Origin: Actinoplanes derwentensis
Lineage (GTDB): Bacteria; Actinomycetota; Actinomycetes; Mycobacteriales; Micromonosporaceae
Reading direction: 5' to 3'
DNA length: 64,000 nt
Assembly (NCBI RefSeq): GCF_900104725.1
Contig: NZ_LT629758.1
Location: 10,334,001-10,398,000, forward strand
Below, piece after piece: positions 1 through 8,341 of this stretch. Positions within the stretch are counted from its first letter, which is position 1. Every line of letters begins with the position of its first letter. A program made the position numbers and the translations under genes. The notes beneath the pieces were generated by a model, which saw nothing but the letters and a program-made list of their open reading frames with translations, was not told the DNA's origin and did no database searches.

Positions 1-64
1 TCACGCCATCGCCTCCGTTGTCCGTTCTGTGCGAGAAACAGGTGTCACTACGCCGCGCCGCCGT

Positions 65-1387
65 TCAGGAGCCCGCCGCGGCTTCCACCAGCAGGTCCTG
101 CAGGGACGCGAGGACCGCCGCGGCCTGGTCCGGCGGGACGCGGTCGTCGTCGCACACGATGTCGACGACACAGGTACGCCCGCCGTCGTGCAGGTTGGCG
201 AACAGGGTTGCGTCGCTGCGGTCCCGCCGTGCCACGACCCGGATCGGCTCGGTCCTTTCACGCAGATTGCTCAGTTCACCGGCTCGGTCCTCCAGACCGT
301 CCCACGTCCCACGCTGCATTCGGACGTCGTTGAAGTAGTACGTGAAGTCGGCGGACTCGCCCCGCGCCGCCAGCGAGGTGAGCGTCCGCCGCCAGGCGAG
401 GCTGTCGTAGCGGGCGTGGCGGTAGGCCAGGACGGCGCGCAGGTGGACCGCCTTGAGGTAGGCGGGGAAGTCGATCCTGTCATCCTCACGAGGAAGCCGG
501 AGCAGCCCGTTGCCGAGGGTCTGCCCGGCGAAGTCGCCCAACTGCCGCTGCCACCGGTTGTTGCACACCATGAGCATGCTGCCGAGCCCCGGATCGACGT
601 CGCGGGTGATCACCTGGCTCAGCCCGGCCAGCACGACACTCGTCGTGCTGACGTTAAGCCTTCGCGCGAGGACCTGCGCGGCGATCGCGACCGCATCCGA
701 ACGCAGGGCGGTCACGGAGTACGAGCCAGGTGTCGTCGGCATGAGACCCCGCCCGGGCGGCAGGCTGCGGGCGGCGGCGACCCAGCGCCCGATGACGGCG
801 TCGCTCCTGCGGACGCCAGCCTCGGAGGACTCGTACCGCAGCAGTTCTCCGGTCGAGAGGCCGGGAGCGGACGGCTCGCACCCCTCCAGGGCGGCTGTCA
901 CATGCCGTTTGACGATCTCGAACGACGCGCCGTCGAACGGCAGGTGGGACAGGACCAGTGAGGCGTGGGTGACCCGGCCGCCGCGATGGAGGAGCCCGAC
1001 ACGGATCGGCGGCTCGCGCAGGTCGAAGGGGCCTGTGCTCAGCGCGGCCGCGTCCACTGTGTAAGGGTCCACGGGGCCGGGCGGCAACTCGCTCACCGGC
1101 ACCGCGAGGCGGACCTCGGTGTGGAAGGACTCCTGGGCCCGGGACGCGTCGAACACCAGGCGGAATGCGTCGAACCGGTTCAGGCAGCGGTCCAGCAGGG
1201 AGACGGCCTCGCCGACGCCGGGCGACCGGTTCAGCGGAAAGGTCTCGTACAGATTGAACCTGCTCGCCTCCGGGCCGAGCGCGAGGATGCTCTCCCACAT
1301 GTTGCCCTGCCCCCAGGAGAGCGGGAAGGGCCCGGTCCCGGCACCGTGCAGACGCACCTCGGCAAGGTCACGGGTGGCGGCGCTCAT
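65..1387 (-). CDS. Stand-alone NRPS condensation-domain-like acyltransferase
   Basis: A 440-residue protein that reads as one free-standing condensation (C) domain. The HxxxDG catalytic motif is present (His148, Asp152, Gly153, in context SHLPFDG), and the N-terminal PLSWGQ segment resembles the C1 motif. By family it would join a carrier-bound acyl group to an amine or hydroxyl. The carrier protein and AMP ligase encoded in this cluster are natural partners (inference). The ATG at 1387 overlaps the upstream aminotransferase stop (ATGA), so I prefer it to the ATG six codons further upstream. It is the last gene of a three-gene leftward operon; positions 1-64 beyond it hold no recognisable gene. 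Confidence 0.8.
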   Translation of the reverse strand: MSAATRDLAEVRLHGAGTGPFPLSWGQGNMWESILALGPEASRFNLYETFPLNRSPGVGEAVSLLDRCLNRFDAFRLVFDASRAQESFHTEVRLAVPVSELPPGPVDPYTVDAAALSTGPFDLREPPIRVGLLHRGGRVTHASLVLSHLPFDGASFEIVKRHVTAALEGCEPSAPGLSTGELLRYESSEAGVRRSDAVIGRWVAAARSLPPGRGLMPTTPGSYSVTALRSDAVAIAAQVLARRLNVSTTSVVLAGLSQVITRDVDPGLGSMLMVCNNRWQRQLGDFAGQTLGNGLLRLPREDDRIDFPAYLKAVHLRAVLAYRHARYDSLAWRRTLTSLAARGESADFTYYFNDVRMQRGTWDGLEDRAGELSNLRERTEPIRVVARRDRSDATLFANLHDGGRTCVVDIVCDDDRVPPDQAAAVLASLQDLLVEAAAGS

Positions 1388-2595
1388 CGGCCACCCGCCC
1401 GGCACTCCTCATAGGACTTGCGCAGGGTCGCCACGAGCCAGTCCACGTCCGCGTCGGTCATGGTCGCGCCGAGCGTGACGGTGACCGACCGGCCAGCGAA
1501 CTGCTCGCTGCGCTGGCATCGGGCGGGCCGGGACCACTCGACGCCCCAGGCGGTTCGGCCGTCGCGGACCGCCGCGTTGGAGTAGACACCCTGCCCCTGG
1601 TAGAGGGTGGCCGCCGGGACACCGGCGTCGGCGAGCAGGCGCAGAAGCCGACGGGCGTCCGTCCGCGAGGGCAGGAACAGGGTCACATCGCCGCCGCTGC
1701 CCTCGTCGTCGGGGATCCGGCGCCAGTGCTCCACCGTGCCGGACAGTTCGGCCCGGACGTGACGGGCTATCGACCGCAGCCGGTCGAGCATGGTGTCCAG
1801 CCGCGTCAACTGGACGCCGAGCAGCGCGCCCTCCAGTTCGGTCATCCTGAGGTTGACCCCCAGGAACGGTTCGGAGGCACCCTCGCCGCGCACCTGGCCG
1901 CTCGACGTGCTGAACTGCCCACCCTGGTCCTGGTAGCGCAGGACCCGATCGTGGACCACCGGGTCCGCGGTCGTGACCGCGCCACCCTCTCCCGCGGTGA
2001 TGTTCTTCTCGAGCTGGAACGAGAAGGCCCCCGCGTCGCCCCAGGCCCCGGCCGAGCGACCCCGGTAGCGCACGCCCGCCGCCTGCGCGGCGTCCTCCAG
2101 CACCCGGAGCCCGTGCCGGCGGGCGAAGTCCATGATCGGCTCCATGTCCGCCGCCACGTTCGCGAGATGCACCGGCATGATCGCGTACGTCCGGTCGGTC
2201 AGCCGTTCCTCCAGCGACGCGGGGTCGAGCGTGAGCGTGTCGTCCACCTCGGCGAAGACCGGGACGCCTCGCGCCCAGCTGACCGCGTTGGGGCAGCCGA
2301 CGAACGTCACCGCGGGCACGATCACCTCGGCCCCGGCGGGCAGCCCGAGCCCGACGAGACCGCAGGCGAGGGCGGCGGTGCCGGAACTCACCCCGACGGC
2401 GTACGGGGTGCCGATCCGCTCCGCGAAGGCCTCCTCGAACGCCTGGGCCCGGCCGAGCAGGTCCGGGCCGTAGTAGCGGAAGGGCGATCGCGCGCGGACC
2501 ACCGCCGACACCGCTGCTTCCTCTTCGGTGCCCCAGAGGGCGAGGCCCCGGAGCGGTTCGTAGCGAAGCGGCCTGTCGCCACCGTCGGTTGGCAC
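1384..2595 (-). CDS. DegT/DnrJ/EryC1/StrS-family PLP aminotransferase
   Basis: A 403-residue sugar- or cyclitol-type aminotransferase. The family fold is visible: SSGTAAL near residue 70, an LEDAAQ segment with the PLP-pyridine Asp168, and the Schiff-base lysine Lys197 in SFQLEKNITAGEGG. The family converts keto-sugars or keto-cyclitols to amines using an amino-acid donor. The start is a GTG with a GGGAGG ribosome site about eight bases upstream. It lies 12 bp after the carbamoyltransferase and overlaps the condensation-like gene by ATGA, so all three are probably co-transcribed. The Gfo/Idh dehydrogenase in the same cluster could make its keto substrate (inference). Confidence 0.88.
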   Translation of the reverse strand: MPTDGGDRPLRYEPLRGLALWGTEEEAAVSAVVRARSPFRYYGPDLLGRAQAFEEAFAERIGTPYAVGVSSGTAALACGLVGLGLPAGAEVIVPAVTFVGCPNAVSWARGVPVFAEVDDTLTLDPASLEERLTDRTYAIMPVHLANVAADMEPIMDFARRHGLRVLEDAAQAAGVRYRGRSAGAWGDAGAFSFQLEKNITAGEGGAVTTADPVVHDRVLRYQDQGGQFSTSSGQVRGEGASEPFLGVNLRMTELEGALLGVQLTRLDTMLDRLRSIARHVRAELSGTVEHWRRIPDDEGSGGDVTLFLPSRTDARRLLRLLADAGVPAATLYQGQGVYSNAAVRDGRTAWGVEWSRPARCQRSEQFAGRSVTVTLGATMTDADVDWLVATLRKSYEECRAGGR

Positions 2596-2607
2596 AGTTG
2601 GTCCTCC

Positions 2608-4335
2608 CTACCGTGCTGCCCGGCCGTCGGCGGCCGGGGGGTCGAGCAAGGCGAGCGCGGCGGCGAGCTCCGGCTCGCTGTGAGCCACCACGTAATCCTC
2701 GATGATCAAGTGGTCGAGGCGGCTGGGGCCGAAGAAGGCGAGCGCCTGTTCCGGCGTCTCGACGATCGGCTCGCCGCGGTCGTTGAACGAGGTGTTCAGC
2801 ACGACGGGCACGTCGGTGATGCGGTGGAACCACTCGATGAGTTCTCGGTAGCGACCGTTGTCCGCACGCGTGACCGTCTGGACGCGGGCGGTCCCGTCGA
2901 CATGGACCACGGACGGGATGACCGCCTGCTTCTCCTGCCGGACCGGCGCGACGAGCAGCATGTACGGAGATTCGATCGCCAGGTCGAAGTACTCCGCGGC
3001 CTGCTCGGCGAGGACCGCCGGGGCGAACGGGCGGAAGCCCTCCCGGTGCTTGACCCGCTCGTTGAGGATGTCCTTCATGTCTGCCCGGCGCGGATCCGCC
3101 AGGATGCTGCGGTGTCCCAGGGCGCGCGGGCCGAACTCCGAGCCCCCCGTGAACCAGCCGATCAGCGACGACCGGGACAGCAGAGTCGCCGCCAGCTTGG
3201 CGGGGGCGGTGACCTTCGCGTACGGCAGGCCGGCGGCGTCGAGGGCGCTGACCACGGCCGCGTCGGCGTACGGCCGGCCGTAGTAGGCGTGGCGGGACGG
3301 GCGTTGCGTGGAGCTGGGCCCCCGGTCGCGGGGGTGCCCACCGAGCACGTGGTAGCCGTAGTACGCGGCGCCCACCGCGCACCCGCCGTCGCCGGCGGCC
3401 GGCTGCACGTAGATGTTGGTGAATGGTGTCTCCCGCAAGAGCCGGCCGTTCGCCACACAGTTCAGGGCCACGCCGCCGGCCAGGCACAGATCCTGCAGTC
3501 CGGTGACGGCGTGCAGGTGCCGGGTGACGTGGAGCAGGGTCTCCTCCAGCAGGTTCTGCGCGGCGAAGGCGAGGTCCGCACCGCGCCGGAACCGTTCCTC
3601 GCCGGAGAGGCCGTCGAGGGCGGAGGCGATGAAGTCGAGCAGGCCACCGGCCTTGAGGTGCAGCTCGTAGCGGCCGTCCGGCAGGAGGTTGAGGTACTTG
3701 CGGAACTCCCCGCAATACCGGTCGCCGCCGTACGGCGCGAGGCCCATCGTCTTGCCGTCCTCGGTCAGGTACCAGTCCTGGTCCTCGTAGAGCACGAAGC
3801 CGATCGCCTTGCTGACGGCCTTGTACATGAACCCGAGTGAATGATCGCTGTCCCCGGCCTGGTAGACGCGCAGGGCGCTCAGGCCGTCGGTGCTCCAGTT
3901 CACCCCGAGCACCTTGGACACCTCGGTGATCCGGGTGCCCTCGCCGACGGCGGTGGTGAGCACCTCCACGCCGCGGTCGTCGATGAGGCTGCCCGCGCCG
4001 TCCACGACGATGATGGCCGCCCGGGCGAACGGCGAGGGATAGTAGGCGCTCGAGGCGTGGGCGAGGTGGTGGCGGATCAGCGTCGTGCGGCTGCGGAGCG
4101 GGAAGTACGCCGGGGCCAGCAGGGTGTCGTCGGCGACGACCGCCTCCACGTCTTCCAGTCGCGCCTCGTAGGACTCCAGGCAGTACCGCCAGGACTGGTT
4201 GAACAGGGAGTTGACGCCGACGGCGTACTTGCGTCTCGACAGTCGTTCCTCTTCGATCGCGGAGACGATGTCGCCGCCTTCGACGAGACAGGCGGAGAAG
4301 TCGTGATTCGAACCACCCAAGCCGAGCGACAGCAT
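2608..4335 (-). CDS. O-carbamoyltransferase, NodU/CmcH/TobZ family
   Basis: A 575-residue protein of normal family length. It begins with the family opening MLSLGLGGSNHDFSACLV, carries the metal/substrate histidines in HHLAHASSAYY (His89, His90, His93), and has the late REPIVETPEQAL segment typical of the Kae1-like half. Family members transfer the carbamoyl group of carbamoyl phosphate to a hydroxyl of a sugar, aminoglycoside or beta-lactam through a carbamoyl-adenylate. The chosen ATG has a GGAAGG site seven bases upstream; a longer in-frame start 48 bases upstream lacks one. First gene of the leftward operon, transcribed from the divergent region at 4336-4558. Confidence 0.92.
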   Translation of the reverse strand: MLSLGLGGSNHDFSACLVEGGDIVSAIEEERLSRRKYAVGVNSLFNQSWRYCLESYEARLEDVEAVVADDTLLAPAYFPLRSRTTLIRHHLAHASSAYYPSPFARAAIIVVDGAGSLIDDRGVEVLTTAVGEGTRITEVSKVLGVNWSTDGLSALRVYQAGDSDHSLGFMYKAVSKAIGFVLYEDQDWYLTEDGKTMGLAPYGGDRYCGEFRKYLNLLPDGRYELHLKAGGLLDFIASALDGLSGEERFRRGADLAFAAQNLLEETLLHVTRHLHAVTGLQDLCLAGGVALNCVANGRLLRETPFTNIYVQPAAGDGGCAVGAAYYGYHVLGGHPRDRGPSSTQRPSRHAYYGRPYADAAVVSALDAAGLPYAKVTAPAKLAATLLSRSSLIGWFTGGSEFGPRALGHRSILADPRRADMKDILNERVKHREGFRPFAPAVLAEQAAEYFDLAIESPYMLLVAPVRQEKQAVIPSVVHVDGTARVQTVTRADNGRYRELIEWFHRITDVPVVLNTSFNDRGEPIVETPEQALAFFGPSRLDHLIIEDYVVAHSEPELAAALALLDPPAADGRAAR

Positions 4336-4418
4336 TCGGGTTCCTTCCGATACCGCCTTTATAGGTCGTCGCCAGAAGATCACACGCCATCTCCCGCTGT
4401 CTACCCCGAGACGCCAAA

Positions 4419-4445
4419 ATTATAGACGCCGAGCAATGGCTACAA
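4419..4445 (-). promoter_or_regulatory. Promoter for the carbamoyltransferase operon
   Basis: A perfect TATAAT on the minus strand (4419-4424) lies about 85 bp upstream of the carbamoyltransferase ATG. A TTGTAG -35-like hexamer at 4440-4445 is separated from it by 15 bp. The stretch is AT-rich compared with its surroundings. On the plus strand a TTGACA at 4456-4461 could serve the divergent radical SAM gene, but I see no good -10 at 16-18 bp spacing. Confidence 0.45.
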
Positions 4446-4558
4446 GGCCTCCCCCTTGACACCGAAATTCACCGTAGTACCGTGTCTAAAGATAGGGCCA
4501 CGCAAACGCGTTCAGGCCGCGTCGGCGGCTGGGCGACAGTAGTGGGGGAATCGCTGCC

Positions 4559-5704
4559 ATGCGCCTCAAAGATCACTTTCGCTCAGCCGCTCTAGGTAAA
4601 CGCGATCAGAACGGCAGACTCCCATTCCTCGTCAACGACATGGTCATCGAGGAACAACTCTGCCAGATGCGGTGTTCGTACTGCCTCACCGAGGAGTACA
4701 ACCTCCTGATGAATGTCCCCGACGCCAAACTCCGTCTGACCACGGATCGGCGCGAGGACTGGAAAGCCATTCTCGACCTGTATCACGAGAATGTCGACGC
4801 GCCGATCATGAGACTGTCCGGCGGCGAATTCTTCTGGTTGAAGGGCTCCACCGAGTTCGTGGCCGAAGCGTGCCAGCGCTACGAGACGGTGCAGGTCATC
4901 ACCAACGGCGTCTTCCTCACCGAGCACCGCCTGCAGGCCCTGTCCGCGCTCGGCAACTGCACGCTCAGCATCTCGCTCGACGGGCACACGCTGGAGCTCA
5001 ACGGACACCGTCTACCTGCGAAGCAGGCCCGCCTGCACGACACGATCATGCGGCACCTCGACAACGCCGTGAACGCCGGCCTGCGCCTGGAGATCCAGTC
5101 GGTGCTGACCGACGTCAACGTGCACGGCCAGGTCGCCTTCGCAGAGTTCCTGCGTGATCGCTACGACGGAAAAGTGACGCTCTATTTCTTTCCGGTGCGC
5201 GGCGAGATCATCAAACAGATGGGCCCGCCGCCGGGTGAGCACCTCGCGCCACTCGTCGAACACTACGACGAATTCGCCGGAGTGCTCCCACCGAAGGCCT
5301 TCGTCGAACACATTCACGAGAAGGTGCGTGGCGGAAAACGCACCCTGCCGTGCTACATCACCTCGATGATGGTGCAACTCTTCGGGCAGGGCGACGTCTC
5401 CGCGTGTCCCCACGCGTGGATCAAGCCGATGGGAAATCTCAATTCCGAACCGTTGCTAGTCATCGAGAAATACGGCAACCATCAGCATTACGACTTCTTC
5501 ATGCAGGATCGGCCACGCTTTCCATTCTGTCAGACCTGCGTCACCCCCTCCGACGTTCTCAACCTGTACCTGCTGGATCGGGTGAGCGATGAGGAGATCT
5601 CCCGGAGCGCGATTTACGGCGGACCCCGTTCGATGCAACGGCTCAAGGAAATCAAGACCGCATTCGCCCCGGTCCTGAAACAGTCGGCGGAGCCCGGAGA
5701 ATAG
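4559..5704 (+). CDS. Radical SAM protein with SPASM/twitch-like C-terminal cysteines
   Basis: A 381-residue radical SAM enzyme. CxxxCxxC (Cys35, Cys39, Cys42) binds the SAM-coordinating 4Fe-4S cluster, and an SGGE motif follows near residue 88. Four later cysteines (Cys265, Cys283, Cys324, Cys327, the last two as CxxC) look like an auxiliary-cluster SPASM or twitch domain. Such enzymes modify peptides, or act as dehydrogenases, dehydratases or epimerases on sugars and cyclitols; I cannot assign the substrate. A GGGGGA site precedes the ATG. Transcribed divergently from the carbamoyltransferase operon and closed by the hairpin at 5721-5760. Codon use is less GC-biased than its neighbours. Confidence 0.88.
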   Translation: MRLKDHFRSAALGKRDQNGRLPFLVNDMVIEEQLCQMRCSYCLTEEYNLLMNVPDAKLRLTTDRREDWKAILDLYHENVDAPIMRLSGGEFFWLKGSTEFVAEACQRYETVQVITNGVFLTEHRLQALSALGNCTLSISLDGHTLELNGHRLPAKQARLHDTIMRHLDNAVNAGLRLEIQSVLTDVNVHGQVAFAEFLRDRYDGKVTLYFFPVRGEIIKQMGPPPGEHLAPLVEHYDEFAGVLPPKAFVEHIHEKVRGGKRTLPCYITSMMVQLFGQGDVSACPHAWIKPMGNLNSEPLLVIEKYGNHQHYDFFMQDRPRFPFCQTCVTPSDVLNLYLLDRVSDEEISRSAIYGGPRSMQRLKEIKTAFAPVLKQSAEPGE

Positions 5705-5720
5705 GGGAGCGAAGGCCGGG

Positions 5721-5760
5721 AGCCGGTATCACCGCAGAGACGCGGGGATACCGGCTTCTT
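5721..5760 (+). terminator. Rho-independent-type terminator of the radical SAM gene
   Basis: A 10-bp perfect inverted repeat (AGCCGGTATC at 5721-5730 with GATACCGGCT at 5747-5756) with a 16-nt loop is followed by TTCTT. It starts 17 bp after the stop codon. Confidence 0.75.
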
Positions 5761-5832
5761 CGCGTGACCGGCCGCGGCCGGTCCGCGGACCGGCCGCGGC
5801 CGGTCCGCGGACCGGCCGCGGCCGGTCACGCG
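5761..5832. repeat. 72-bp perfect palindrome built from three tandem 18-bp palindromes
   Basis: The two 36-base halves are exact reverse complements. The inside is three copies of GACCGGCCGCGGCCGGTC, each itself a palindrome, separated by CGCG and flanked by CGCGT and ACGCG. It lies between the convergent radical SAM and regulator genes and overlaps the last codons and stop of the latter (5826-5828). It could act as a bidirectional terminator or protein-binding array, or form a cruciform; function is inferred only. Confidence 0.9.
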
Positions 5833-6440
5833 ACGCGCACCGAGCCGACGAGACGGAACCCCATGTGCGGCACCTTGAGGATCTGAGCTCCTGCACCGAT
5901 GTCCTGGAAGACCCGGCGGAGTTCGGTCACGACGGCCAGGGCGTTGTCCTGTCCCGCGGCAGAAAGCCTCTGCCGGGTGACGATCCGGCCGCTCTGCTCG
6001 CCCAGCAACCGCAGCGTGACCCCTTGGCCGTCGGTCAGCGTGACCGACCTGCCGCCCACGGTCAGCTCGTTGGCGTCGCTCAGCGTCAGCACCTGGGATC
6101 TCTGCGGTGCCGCCGTGGCCACGAGGTAATCCAGCAAGCGGGACACCCGGCTCTCCGACAGCGGAGAGGGCAGGACGAAGCTGTAGCCCGATCGCAGCGC
6201 AGTATAGGTCGACCTCGCCGTCGCCTCCGCGTCCACGAGCACCGTGTAGGCCCCGTGCAGGCGCACCTGCCGTGGCTCGATCGGTGACTCCCCGGCCGCC
6301 CCCGCACGGTAGAAGGCGGCCAGCAGATCGTCTCCGAGCGCCGCGTCCCCGGATGTGGACACCGGGATCCGCTGGGCTCGGCACGCCCTTTCGAGCATGT
6401 CGAGTTCCACCGGCTCCAGGGTCGTGCTCAGTACGTACAC
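5826..6440 (-). CDS. Transcriptional regulator with C-terminal OmpR-type winged helix
   Basis: A 204-residue protein. The last ~90 residues look like a Trans_reg_C winged helix: LTVGGRSVTLTDGQG, then GRIVTRQRL, then a recognition-helix region with VVTELRRVF and the hairpin ending KVPHMGFRLVG. The N-terminal ~110 residues are not a receiver domain I recognise; no phosphoacceptor pattern is evident. The GTG start at 6440 has GGAGGAG four bases upstream and lies 13 bp past the MFS stop, so it is the third gene of the ACP-MFS-regulator operon. Probably pathway-specific (context). A longer upstream frame would overlap the MFS gene and has no ribosome site. Confidence 0.72.
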   Translation of the reverse strand: MYVLSTTLEPVELDMLERACRAQRIPVSTSGDAALGDDLLAAFYRAGAAGESPIEPRQVRLHGAYTVLVDAEATARSTYTALRSGYSFVLPSPLSESRVSRLLDYLVATAAPQRSQVLTLSDANELTVGGRSVTLTDGQGVTLRLLGEQSGRIVTRQRLSAAGQDNALAVVTELRRVFQDIGAGAQILKVPHMGFRLVGSVRVA

Positions 6441-6453
6441 GGGCTCCTCCGGT

Positions 6454-7761
6454 TCAGGAAGCGCTGACGGGATCGGTCTGGTCTTTGTCGTCCTGAGCGG
6501 CCCTGGCCTCCTCCTGCGGCACCGCACGGAGCCTGCGCACACCGGGCGCCAGCAACGTCAGCAGCGAGACCACCACGATGAGCAGCCCGGCGGCACCGGC
6601 GGCCGAGCCTGTGCCGAGCAGGACCACCAGCGGCCCGGCGAGCGCATACCCGAGAGGCAGCACCCCGAACGACACGAGACCGTCGTACGCGCTCACCCGC
6701 GCCATCTTGTCCTGCGGTACGTGGCTCTGCATCGAGACGGCGTACTGCACCTCGAAGATCTCCATGAAGAAGCCGGCCACCAGAGAGCAGGCGCCGATGA
6801 CCCACACGCTGCCGCCCAGCGCGATGGCCAGCAGGGGACCCGCGAGCGCGGTCACGCAGAGGACGCCGACCACCATCGGTCGGACCGGCTTGTACCGTAG
6901 GGCCACCACGCCGCCCAGCACCGTGCCGACCGCGTTCGCGGCAAGGATGGCGCCCCAGGGTGCCGCGCCGCCCAGTTGCTCGCGGGCGAACAGCGGGCCG
7001 ATCAGCGTGTAGGCGCCGGTCCACGCGATGTTGACGAAGGCGAACTGGATCACGACGGGCCAGAGCCAGTCCTGCGCGGCGAACTCCTTCCAGCCGTCGC
7101 GCAGCTGCCGCCAGAAGCTGGTCGCCCCCTCGACGATGTGCGCGCGGGTGGCCGGCAGTCTCGCGAGGAAGAAGGCGCTCACCACGAACGTGAGGGCGTC
7201 GGCCAGGACGACCCAGCCGGGGTCGATCACCGACGCCAGGAGACCGCCGAGCCCGGCGCCCAGGATCATGATGGTGTTCGACGCGAGACGGCTCAGCGCG
7301 TTGGCCTCGTTGAGCAGCCGCCCGGGCACCAGCGTGGGCATGACGGCACCCGATGCGGGAACCCAGAGCGACGTCGCGGCGCCCGCGACGAAGGACAGCC
7401 CCATCAACTGCCAGATCTGCGCGGTCCCGGTGAGCAGCAGGACGGCCGTCACGGCCTGGCTGATCGCGCTCGCGATCTGCGTGCCGACCAGCACCCGCTC
7501 ACGTGGCAGGCGGTCGATCCACACGCCGCCGATGAGGGTGACGATCAGTAGGGGTGCGACGCGGGCCGCCATCACCCAGCCGAGGTCCGCCGCGGATCCC
7601 TGCAGATCGAGGATGCCGAACGCGAAGGCCACGGTGGACAGCGAGGTGCCGATGTCGGACGCCACCTGCCCGGTGAAGAAGATCCGGAATCGGGGGACCC
7701 GTAGGGGACCGAGGGGCAGGCGCTGCCACCGAGGTGACGTCCCGGCAACCGGTTCAGACAT
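6454..7761 (-). CDS. MFS transporter, EntS-like drug/siderophore exporter
   Basis: A 435-residue protein with about twelve hydrophobic segments in two halves. It has the MFS signature after the second helix (IDRLPRERVLVG), the FFTGQVASDIGTSL opening typical of the MFS_3/EntS group, and a charged cytoplasmic tail. It most likely exports the cluster product or an intermediate across the membrane. The ATG at 7761 has a GGAGAGG site about ten bases upstream. It lies between the carrier-protein gene and the regulator. Confidence 0.87.
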   Translation of the reverse strand: MSEPVAGTSPRWQRLPLGPLRVPRFRIFFTGQVASDIGTSLSTVAFAFGILDLQGSAADLGWVMAARVAPLLIVTLIGGVWIDRLPRERVLVGTQIASAISQAVTAVLLLTGTAQIWQLMGLSFVAGAATSLWVPASGAVMPTLVPGRLLNEANALSRLASNTIMILGAGLGGLLASVIDPGWVVLADALTFVVSAFFLARLPATRAHIVEGATSFWRQLRDGWKEFAAQDWLWPVVIQFAFVNIAWTGAYTLIGPLFAREQLGGAAPWGAILAANAVGTVLGGVVALRYKPVRPMVVGVLCVTALAGPLLAIALGGSVWVIGACSLVAGFFMEIFEVQYAVSMQSHVPQDKMARVSAYDGLVSFGVLPLGYALAGPLVVLLGTGSAAGAAGLLIVVVSLLTLLAPGVRRLRAVPQEEARAAQDDKDQTDPVSAS

Positions 7762-7863
7762 GGACGGTGTACCTCTCCAGGTGTTGAGAAGCGGCGGCGC
7801 CGTCCTCCAGGCCCCGTCCCGCAAGATTCGATACAGCGGACTCCGGAACGACCGCTCCGCCGG

Positions 7864-8148
7864 TCAGGCCGTGCTGGCCTCCTGCTTCCGCAGTTCCACG
7901 ACGTATGCGGAAAGAGCCGACGCCGAGGACAGGACGTCCTCGGTCAGGTTCTCGTCCTCAAGAGTGACGCCCAGCTTCTCCTCGAGGATCAGCAGGTACT
8001 CCAGCGCGTCGAGCGAGCTGAACCCGTACGCGAGCAGGACGTTGTCCCGCTCTTCGAGTGGCACGTCCGCGGCCGGTTCCCGGCCGTTGGAGGCCGCGAA
8101 CTCCGCCGCCGTCTCGTGAATGGTTCCGAGCACCTCGTCACGGTCCAC
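7864..8148 (-). CDS. Acyl carrier protein
   Basis: A 94-residue carrier protein. The 4'-phosphopantetheine attachment site is Ser45 in GFSSLDALEYLL; the usual Asp of the DSL motif is replaced by Ser44. The four-helix pattern and acidic composition fit ACP/PCP proteins. The GTG start has GAGGAG nine bases upstream. As the only carrier here it is the likely partner of the AMP ligase at 14501-15916 (loading) and the condensation-like protein (off-loading). First gene of the leftward ACP-MFS-regulator operon. Confidence 0.85.
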   Translation of the reverse strand: MDRDEVLGTIHETAAEFAASNGREPAADVPLEERDNVLLAYGFSSLDALEYLLILEEKLGVTLEDENLTEDVLSSASALSAYVVELRKQEASTA

Positions 8149-8326
8149 GCGGAATTCTCCTCACACTCAGGAACGGAATGCAGAATGGTCGAGCGAGGCT
8201 GCCGACCGCCAATCGTCGGCATGCACAGAAGCTCGTTGATATCCGACAGCTCACCACACGACGCTCAGCTCCGTCCAGAGTAGTGAGACATTTTTTGTGG
8301 GATCGCCCGAGCGCGCCGGCGGCCGT

Positions 8327-8341
8327 TAGAGTGCATAGGTG
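8327..8341 (+). promoter_or_regulatory. Possible leaderless promoter of the PIG-L gene
   Basis: A -10-like TAGAGT at 8327-8332 lies six bases before the GTG start at 8339, and no ribosome-binding site is visible, which would fit leaderless transcription. No convincing -35 hexamer is seen at normal spacing, so the call is weak. Confidence 0.25.

Noticed and set aside
1726..3840. A 704-codon plus-strand frame antisense to the same genes
   Set aside because: No family features, no ribosome site; mirror of third-position GC bias.
1409..4462. A very long open frame in another minus-strand phase across the aminotransferase and carbamoyltransferase genes
   Set aside because: Arg/Pro/Gly-rich low-complexity translation typical of a high-GC shadow; the two real genes explain the DNA.
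4456..4492. Consensus promoter for the radical SAM gene from TTGACA
   Set aside because: TTGACA is present, but no -10 occurs at 16-18 bp; TAAAGA is 25 bp away.
5761..5832. CRISPR or REP-type array
   Set aside because: Units are contiguous palindromes with fixed CGCG spacers, no unique spacers and no cas genes.
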